From positions 1-8,296 of the forward strand of contig CALERO010000120.1 of NCBI GenBank assembly GCA_937907325.1: DNA of 8,296 nucleotides, given 5' to 3'. Origin of the DNA: UBA4716 sp002438865 (GTDB lineage Bacteria; Bacillota; Clostridia; UBA1381). Both the position numbers and the translations under genes were made by a program. How positions within the stretch are numbered: position 1 is the stretch's first letter; each line of letters begins with the position of its first letter. The notes beneath the pieces are model-generated. The model was not told the origin of the DNA and did no database searches. It saw only the letters and a program-made list of their open reading frames with translations. This document shows, in pieces, positions 1-5,573 of the stretch.

Positions 1-1
1 A

Positions 2-826
2 ATTAATATGATGAATGGACCGACACTTAAAAAGACAGTCAGTGTTACACCGGGAGCAAACTACAAATATGATACACAAAACGGTATAAAGCTGACAGAC
101 CTTACTAAAATGGAAATTGAAACAGGCGCAGGTACGGCTGCAGTTCCCTTTAATGTTGAAATAACGAAAGAGGCAGCACACAGCGGAGAATACGGACTTC
201 ATGTAAAGTCAAATTACAACAGTTGGGTAAATCTTAATTTTGGCTGGACAACATTGGATTCTTCAAAGAAGTACAGAGTAAAAGCGTGGGCAAAGTATGA
301 TGGTTCGTCAAACTTAAACCTGAATGATGATAATACTAGTAAAAAGGCAATTACGCAAACGAGTGAATGGAAAGAATTTTCTTTTGATGTCAGCGGAAAA
401 ACATATATAATTTTCAAGCTGAATTCTCCGGGTGCTACTTTTGAAAATCTGTGGTTAGATGATTTCGGAATATATGAGCTTGACGATAACGAAGTGGAAA
501 AAGGAGATAACCTTTTGAAAAATGGCGGATTTGAGAATGTCTGCGGAGCAAAAGTAAGCAGTTATGAAAAATATCCGCAGAGCGTCATAGCCGATTTTAC
601 CGCATATAATTATGTAACAAACAAAACGTTATCCACGTCAATCATACTTGCCGTATATGACGACAACAATAAGCTGATTGATGTGACGTATGACACAATT
701 GATGTGCCGACATCAATGACAGACACAAAGAATTTGGCAGTACCCTATAAAGAAGGATACAAGGTCAAGGCATTTATTTGGGATAAGGATACAATGATCC
801 CGATAACTGACGGAACAGATATTTAA
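2..826 (+). CDS. C-terminal part of a secreted carbohydrate-binding protein (CBM4/9-like plus C-terminal beta domain), 5' partial
   Basis: The frame is open to the left window edge, and the first in-frame ATG (position 8) has no ribosome binding site, so this is taken as the 3' end of a longer gene. Counting residues from that ATG, about 34-158 look like a CBM4/9-type jelly roll: a strand pattern containing AHSGEYGLHVKS, a middle strand SSKKYRVKAWAKYDG, and the closing FENLWLDDFGIYEL, all typical of that fold. The motif NLLKNGGFE follows at 168-176. Residues about 186-268 form a separate beta-rich domain ending YKVKAFIWDKDTMIPI, a type often found at the C-terminus of large secreted clostridial proteins. 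No catalytic domain or cell-wall anchor is visible; any enzyme domain would lie upstream. The role is inferred to be glycan binding outside the cell. The downstream genes lie on the same strand and carry related jelly rolls, which supports a shared locus. The CBM family assignment is by pattern and moderately sure; the ligand is unknown. Confidence 0.8.
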   Translation: MNMMNGPTLKKTVSVTPGANYKYDTQNGIKLTDLTKMEIETGAGTAAVPFNVEITKEAAHSGEYGLHVKSNYNSWVNLNFGWTTLDSSKKYRVKAWAKYDGSSNLNLNDDNTSKKAITQTSEWKEFSFDVSGKTYIIFKLNSPGATFENLWLDDFGIYELDDNEVEKGDNLLKNGGFENVCGAKVSSYEKYPQSVIADFTAYNYVTNKTLSTSIILAVYDDNNKLIDVTYDTIDVPTSMTDTKNLAVPYKEGYKVKAFIWDKDTMIPITDGTDI

Positions 827-838
827 TATTTAGGCTCT

Positions 839-865
839 AAGGGCGGAGCGTTATGCTCCGCCCTT
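839..865 (+). terminator. GC-rich stem-loop after the first gene, possible terminator or processing hairpin
   Basis: An 11-bp perfect stem (839-849 with 855-865, core GGGCGGAGC/GCTCCGCCC) closes a 5-base loop, 12 bases after the TAA stop. Only three T residues follow the core before the sequence turns to A, so it is a weak fit to a rho-independent terminator. It ends 7 bases before the Shine-Dalgarno sequence of the next gene. It may instead attenuate transcription, or protect or separate mRNA segments within one operon. Confidence 0.5.
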
Positions 866-872
866 TAAAAGT

Positions 873-878
873 AGGAGG
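873..878 (+). promoter_or_regulatory. Ribosome binding site (AGGAGG)
   Basis: A perfect AGGAGG lies 6 bases upstream of the ATG at 885. It fixes the start of the following gene, whose first residues form a signal peptide. No convincing -35/-10 pair is seen in the 58-base gap, so the gene is probably read from an upstream promoter. Confidence 0.85.
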
Positions 879-884
879 ATAGTA

Positions 885-2129
885 ATGAAGAAAATATATG
901 CAATTATTCTTGTTCTGGCAATTGCTTTTTCTTATATTGTGCCGGTGAAAGCAGCTGAGAACATTAACGGCATTAGCTATAACAAGCGTGGAACAGACTC
1001 AACTCTCACGATAGATACCGAAAATGCACACAGCGGAAAATCATCACTGAAAATCACCAACAATTCTCCGGAGAAATCAGGAAGATATTTGGAAGTGACT
1101 GTGCCGTTTGCAATGGAAAAGGGTGCAACATATGAGTACGGGTTTTATGCAAAAGCGCAAAAAGCCGTAAAGCAGAGTGTAATGATCGATTGGGGAACAA
1201 GACATACGCTGACACCGCTGTCCGACACGTATAATTGGACAAAATTCAAGTATGAATATAAAAACACAGGCGGAGACGGTACAAATATAATTCGTTTTAT
1301 TTTTGACGGAACTGTTGAAGGATTTTGGATAGATGATTTATACTGCTATAAGGTTGTAAACGGGATACAGACCGGAGAAAATCTTGTGCCGAATTCTGGC
1401 TTTGAAATAAGCGGAGGCGATGAGGATAATGCAGATGAAAATGGAAATATGTCCTCTGATGATTATTTTGCAAATTTAAAAGACGAAAAATATATACCGA
1501 TATATCGTTTGAATAATGTATCGATTGACGGAAATATTGATGAGTGGAATGAAATTTCAGAAATATGCCCCGACAGTGTGCAGATGTACAGCGCCGGCAA
1601 GGGATTACCTGTAGACTTAAAAGTATCTTTTAAGTGTGCATACGATGATGAAAAATTCTATTTTGCGGCAGTAACAACAGATGATGTATACAATTCGTTC
1701 GGCGGCGATACTTATTGGTCAGGCGACTGTGTTCAGTTGGCAATTTCAAAACTTACTGAAAGCTACGGTAAGGAATTTGGTTTTTCGTGGGATACTGAAA
1801 ATAATAAACCATACAGTTCTCGTGGCTCGGACGGAATAGAAGTTGCTATAACCACATCGGGTACAAAAAGAATTTATGAAAGCTCATTTACTTGGGAAAG
1901 TGTACTGGGCGAAAAACCGGAAAGCTTGCTATTCTCAATGTGTGCCGGAGATAATGACGGCACTGACAGAAAATATGCCGTTCAAGTTAAAGGCGGAGGT
2001 ATTGCAGAGGGAAAGCATAATACCAATTTTATGCATTTAATTCTTATGGAAAATACAGTTACTCCATTTATGTGGCTTGAGGGTGATAAAGAGTTATTTG
2101 AAAAGGATAAAGGCAACTGCATATTGTAA
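885..2129 (+). CDS. N-terminal part of a frameshifted surface glycoside hydrolase: signal peptide, CBM4/9-like and CBM9/DOMON-like domains
   Basis: The start is set by AGGAGG 6 bases upstream and by a clear Sec signal peptide: MKK, a hydrophobic run IYAIILVLAIAFSYIV, and a likely cut after VKA or KAA (residues 23-24). Residues about 27-157 form a CBM4/9-like jelly roll with AHSGKSSLKI, TYEYGFYAKA and VEGFWIDDLYCYK. NLVPNSGFE and an acidic low-complexity linker follow (about 176-194). Residues about 201-389 look like a CBM9/DOMON-type domain, with VSIDGNIDEWNEI near its start, YDDEKFYFAAVTTDD, and SGDCVQLAIS in the middle. From about 392 a new beta domain begins (PFMWLEGDKELF) but is cut off by TAA at 2127. 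Its continuation is found in the -1 frame from about 2111, so this is very probably the front of one 1541-residue protein interrupted by a one-base deletion. As it stands it would be a secreted glycan-binding protein with no enzyme and no anchor. Confidence 0.85.
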   Translation: MKKIYAIILVLAIAFSYIVPVKAAENINGISYNKRGTDSTLTIDTENAHSGKSSLKITNNSPEKSGRYLEVTVPFAMEKGATYEYGFYAKAQKAVKQSVMIDWGTRHTLTPLSDTYNWTKFKYEYKNTGGDGTNIIRFIFDGTVEGFWIDDLYCYKVVNGIQTGENLVPNSGFEISGGDEDNADENGNMSSDDYFANLKDEKYIPIYRLNNVSIDGNIDEWNEISEICPDSVQMYSAGKGLPVDLKVSFKCAYDDEKFYFAAVTTDDVYNSFGGDTYWSGDCVQLAISKLTESYGKEFGFSWDTENNKPYSSRGSDGIEVAITTSGTKRIYESSFTWESVLGEKPESLLFSMCAGDNDGTDRKYAVQVKGGGIAEGKHNTNFMHLILMENTVTPFMWLEGDKELFEKDKGNCIL

Positions 2130-2236
2130 ATCCTGGCGATGCACAGAGTTTTGATGTTAAAATTCCGAATCTTGGCTTTGAAAAGAAAATAGAATTATCA
2201 CAGAAAAGCCATCACATAGAATATATCGATAAAGTT
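2111..2236 (+). other. Frameshift junction joining 885-2129 to 2237-5509
   Basis: The frame of the downstream gene is open from 2111, just after a TAA at 2108-2110, and reads as plausible protein well before its first ATG at 2237: HIVNPGDAQSFDV at 2120-2158, then KIPNLGFEKKIEL, then SHHIEYIDKV up to the ATG. The upstream frame stops at 2127-2129. The switch must therefore fall within about 2111-2129. One extra base there, for example a second C in AACTGCAT (2115-2122), would give a continuous reading EKDKGNLHIVNPGD. With one base added, 885-5509 becomes 4626 bases, exactly 1542 codons. No ribosome binding site precedes 2237. No X-XXY-YYZ slippery heptamer is seen in frame across the overlap, so a mutation or sequencing/assembly error fits better than programmed frameshifting. 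Confidence 0.8.
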
Positions 2237-5200
2237 ATGGAAAAAGCAGGCGTATTTTCACTTGACATAGAGTGTCCGCAAACGCAGTTTGCTTATGGCT
2301 TAAATCTGACGGTATCGCCGACAAAAGATACGTATGCAAAACAAATTGAAGAAATAAATTCTCATATAACAGAGCTTGAGAAATTAATGACAGCTTGTGA
2401 AAAAAACGGAATTACAACAGATTATGAAGAAGTTAATCTTGCGATTTTAAAAAGGTACATTCCGATTATAAATGCAGATATTGATAACAAGAATACATCA
2501 AGGTTTGACTATGTGTTTAGAGTTTTAGACAATATATATACCGAAGCCAAAAATAATATGAATGACTATTTATCGGGTGCAAAGGTATCTATTGCGGCAA
2601 CAAAGCCTGTTACCGGAAACCGTGAGATAATAGGCAACACAATATGGGGTGACACCGAAACAGACGGAAAAAAAGAACATCGTCCAATATTTCTTGTGGG
2701 TTACGGACATTTTAATCAAGCCGCAGACGATGTGGGAATTTTCAGTAATCTCGGCGTGAACTATATTCAGCAGGAGGTTGGTCCATCCACAACAGTAAGT
2801 TCCGGCGGTAAAATTAAGGATTGGATTGGCGGCGGAACGTATGAAAGCGAAGGACGTACAAATACTATATCTATCTCTGAAGAAGACGCACGAAGCGGTA
2901 AAAAATCCGTTAAGATAAAAAGTGATATTCCGCTTACTCCAAATGTATATGTAAGTATGCTTCAACCGGTAATTGTGGAGCCGGGAAAAACATATGAGTA
3001 CGGATGTTACATTAAAGGTAAAAATATAAACAATGTATGGATGTCAGCAACGAATTTTGACAACAGAATGATGTTTCCTCAAAATGCCTCCGACTGGACT
3101 GAATTAAAATATGAATATACGGCTGACGGCAGCGGTATTATATATTTGCGATTAACGTCCGAGGGTATTGTGGATGACTTATACATAGATGATTTTTTTG
3201 TAAGAGAAAAGGGCAGTGAAGTTAATCTGCTGAAAAACAGCGATTTTGATGCTGAGGGCAAGAATGATGAATATATGGGAAATGTAGGTGGATTGGCATA
3301 TTTCATGAACACCGTACGCAATGCCGAAAAAAATAATGTAGCAATAAGTCTTTTGCTTGCGCCGCACTATTTCTTGGATTGGGTGCTTCAGAAATATCCC
3401 GAAACACAGGCGAGAACCCCGGGAACAATTCATTTCAGAGTAGACAACGATCGTGTGCGTGAGATTATAAAGGTACATATAAACACACTTTTGGAACAGG
3501 TAAAGGACTCAAAGGCAATTTCAGATATATGTCTATCGAACGAACCGTGTTATTCACCGTGTGCAAATGACTACTATCAGCCACTTTGGGAGGAATATCT
3601 TAAAAAGGAATACGGAAGTATAGAAAATCTTAATGCAGTATATAAAGAAAATTATTCTGCTTTCAGTGAGATTGCGATGCCGAAATCACCTGAACCGACA
3701 GTAAGAAATTACGATTATCGCAAGTTTAACGAAGAAATATTTGCAGATTTCCACAAATGGATGGCAGATACGGTGCATGAAATAGCGCCTAATCTTCCCG
3801 TTCATGTCAAGCTTATGACCGGACATTTCGGCTCGTTAGAGGAAAGCGAATTGAGATTTGTAAATTACGGATATAACATAGAAGACTTTATGGAATTTAC
3901 TGATGTCATAGGCTTTGACGGCGGCGATAGCTATAAAGGCGGAACATTCCAGGTTGATAAATTCATAGAAACATCGCACCTAGCACATTATTCGGCGTTG
4001 GATATGCAGACTTCATTAAAAGATGTTCCTGCATACAATACCGAGGACCATATAGTTTCCGATGGCTCGGAAGAATGGCTGGACGAACAGGCACAACACG
4101 TCGGACGCCACATTTGGCAAGGAGCAATTCATGGCAGAGGAGCATCGGCAATATGGGTATGGGCAACAACTACAAATGATAATGCATTGAAAAATTCCAT
4201 TCTCTGCCGACCGGATTGTATTCTTGAAGTGGGACGATCAGCACTGGATTTGAACAGACTATCATATGAAATAACAGCATTAAAAAGCGCTGAACGTGAT
4301 GTAGGTATACTATATTCATACACTTCACAAAATTATAATTATGCATACAGAGATTGCTCATTTAAAGTATATTCAGGGTTTATATACAGCGGAAAAAGAC
4401 CTTTGTTCATATCTGAAAATAAGCCGGAAACACTTAATGATGTTAAGGTTTTGGTTGTGCCAAACGTGACAAACACAACTTCGGAAGCAATAGATGCAAT
4501 ATACGAATATCTGAATAACGGTGGAAAAGTTGTTATTTACGGTGAGGATTCACTGAAAAACAATGAAAAAAATCAGCCAAACAACGCAGAAAAACTTAAA
4601 AGCATTTTCGAGAGAAGTACGGTAATTCCAATTGAAAAAAGCACATATAGCATTACTTCACCGAATGTATATGAAATTAATGATTTTATAGAAAAGCTTG
4701 TAGCAGATAATAAGCTTGATGTTGTAAAAGTGGTTGATGCAAATACGGGTGAAACTCCGAAAAACCTCGAATGGACAAGCGGATATTATAACGGAAAACT
4801 TATTGTAAACATATGCAATTACGGTGACTATGATAATATAATGAATCTTAATGTATATGTCCGTGGTAAAAAGACGGAAAAAATGAAAGAACTGAGATTT
4901 AATCAAAGTTTGGGAGATATTGTTTCCGTTGATGCGGGAAAGCCTGTATTGCTTGAAATTGATGTACCGACTACATTTAACGATACATATGGGCACTGGG
5001 CTGAAAACGATATAACCGATATGCAGAATAAAGGTATTATTTCGGGGATTAACGAATACAAATATGCACCCGACAGCAATTTGACACGTGCACAGTGGAT
5101 AACATTACTTATGCGTGCTATAAACAAACAGGGACAGTATTCGGGAACCATAAGCGATATAGGTGGTCATTGGGCAGAAAAAAATATTCAGAATGCCGAT

Positions 5201-5509
5201 TCACTGGGTATTCTGGAGGGTATGACATCACAAGGATTGTTTGAACCGGAAAAAGCAGTTACCAGAGAGGAAATGGCAAAAACAATTTATTTGACTTTAA
5301 AGGCGTGCGGAAAAAATATAGATATAATCAGTGATACAAATTTTAATGACAATGATGTTTTAAAAAACAAAACAGAAATAGCTTCTGTATGCCAATTGGG
5401 AGTATTGTCAGGATATCCCGATAATACTTTTAAAGGAGATAAAGTTTTAACCCGAGCAGAGGCGGCTGTGGCTCTTAAAAATGTGCTTATACAATTAAAC
5501 GCAGATTAA
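2237..5509 (+). CDS. GH42-like clan GH-A glycoside hydrolase with internal CBM-like domain and three C-terminal SLH repeats (frameshift-separated C-terminal part)
   Basis: Domains, counting from the ATG at 2237: end of a beta domain (1-28); helical module (about 34-114, with ACEKNGITTDYEEVN); barrel start FLVGYGHF (152-159) and VNYIQQEVG; an inserted CBM4/9-like jelly roll (about 190-327, ending DDLYIDDFFV); barrel continuation with LLLAPHYFLDW, the putative acid/base E436 in ICLSNEP, the putative nucleophile E603 in YNTEDH, and strand 8 AIWVW (638-642). Residues about 686-775 resemble the flavodoxin-like trimerisation domain of GH42 enzymes (DVGILYS, VKVLVVPN, NNGGKVVIYG). A small beta domain runs to about 912. 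Three SLH repeats (about 914-962, 972-1021, 1033-1085) carry TRAQ, TREE and TRAE, the usual cell-wall-binding positions. The product should act on the cell surface on an unknown glycan. The start at 2237 has no ribosome binding site and no signal peptide, so the real N-terminus is almost certainly the piece at 885-2129. Other families of clan GH-A remain possible. Confidence 0.85.
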   Translation: MEKAGVFSLDIECPQTQFAYGLNLTVSPTKDTYAKQIEEINSHITELEKLMTACEKNGITTDYEEVNLAILKRYIPIINADIDNKNTSRFDYVFRVLDNIYTEAKNNMNDYLSGAKVSIAATKPVTGNREIIGNTIWGDTETDGKKEHRPIFLVGYGHFNQAADDVGIFSNLGVNYIQQEVGPSTTVSSGGKIKDWIGGGTYESEGRTNTISISEEDARSGKKSVKIKSDIPLTPNVYVSMLQPVIVEPGKTYEYGCYIKGKNINNVWMSATNFDNRMMFPQNASDWTELKYEYTADGSGIIYLRLTSEGIVDDLYIDDFFVREKGSEVNLLKNSDFDAEGKNDEYMGNVGGLAYFMNTVRNAEKNNVAISLLLAPHYFLDWVLQKYPETQARTPGTIHFRVDNDRVREIIKVHINTLLEQVKDSKAISDICLSNEPCYSPCANDYYQPLWEEYLKKEYGSIENLNAVYKENYSAFSEIAMPKSPEPTVRNYDYRKFNEEIFADFHKWMADTVHEIAPNLPVHVKLMTGHFGSLEESELRFVNYGYNIEDFMEFTDVIGFDGGDSYKGGTFQVDKFIETSHLAHYSALDMQTSLKDVPAYNTEDHIVSDGSEEWLDEQAQHVGRHIWQGAIHGRGASAIWVWATTTNDNALKNSILCRPDCILEVGRSALDLNRLSYEITALKSAERDVGILYSYTSQNYNYAYRDCSFKVYSGFIYSGKRPLFISENKPETLNDVKVLVVPNVTNTTSEAIDAIYEYLNNGGKVVIYGEDSLKNNEKNQPNNAEKLKSIFERSTVIPIEKSTYSITSPNVYEINDFIEKLVADNKLDVVKVVDANTGETPKNLEWTSGYYNGKLIVNICNYGDYDNIMNLNVYVRGKKTEKMKELRFNQSLGDIVSVDAGKPVLLEIDVPTTFNDTYGHWAENDITDMQNKGIISGINEYKYAPDSNLTRAQWITLLMRAINKQGQYSGTISDIGGHWAEKNIQNADSLGILEGMTSQGLFEPEKAVTREEMAKTIYLTLKACGKNIDIISDTNFNDNDVLKNKTEIASVCQLGVLSGYPDNTFKGDKVLTRAEAAVALKNVLIQLNAD

Positions 5510-5513
5510 TTGA

Positions 5514-5555
5514 TTTGAGTGCGGCGGTATTATGTGTGATACTGCCGCACTCAAA
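5514..5555 (+). terminator. Long stem-loop between the two hydrolase genes, possible terminator or processing hairpin
   Basis: A 17-bp stem (5514-5530 with 5539-5555, one G.U pair at 5526/5543) closes an 8-base loop, starting 4 bases after the TAA stop of the SLH hydrolase. The arm reads TTTGAGTGCGGCGGTAT. No T-tract follows (AACCTAC region), so it is not a standard intrinsic terminator on the + strand. It ends 5 bases before the ribosome binding site of the next gene. Like the hairpin at 839-865, it may set the relative mRNA levels of neighbouring genes in one transcript. Confidence 0.5.
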
Positions 5556-5560
5556 CCTAC

Positions 5561-5566
5561 AAGGAG
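5561..5566 (+). promoter_or_regulatory. Ribosome binding site (AAGGAG)
   Basis: AAGGAG sits 7 bases upstream of the ATG at 5574, which begins a signal peptide, so it decides the start of the last gene. It lies directly after the long stem-loop; no promoter elements are recognised in the 64-base gap. Confidence 0.85.
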
Positions 5567-5573
5567 AAAAACA

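Noticed and set aside
8..10. ATG at position 8 as the true start of the first gene
   Set aside because: No ribosome binding site is visible, the frame is open to the window edge, and the protein starts in the middle of what looks like a domain with no signal peptide.
2100..2129. Programmed -1 ribosomal frameshift
   Set aside because: The overlap contains no X-XXY-YYZ heptamer in the upstream frame (codons AAA GGC AAC TGC ATA TTG TAA), and I saw no strong stem-loop just downstream. A single-base indel is simpler.
2215..2260. Independent translation start at ATG 2237
   Set aside because: There is no Shine-Dalgarno sequence upstream (ATATCGATAAAGTT). The frame is open and protein-like well before the ATG, and the product would lack a signal peptide despite its SLH repeats.
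2570..2965. Minus-strand open frames such as 2570-2965, 4658-4996 and 7228-7560
   Set aside because: They lie wholly inside well-supported + strand domains, show no recognisable domains, and have composition typical of antisense shadows of AT-rich genes.
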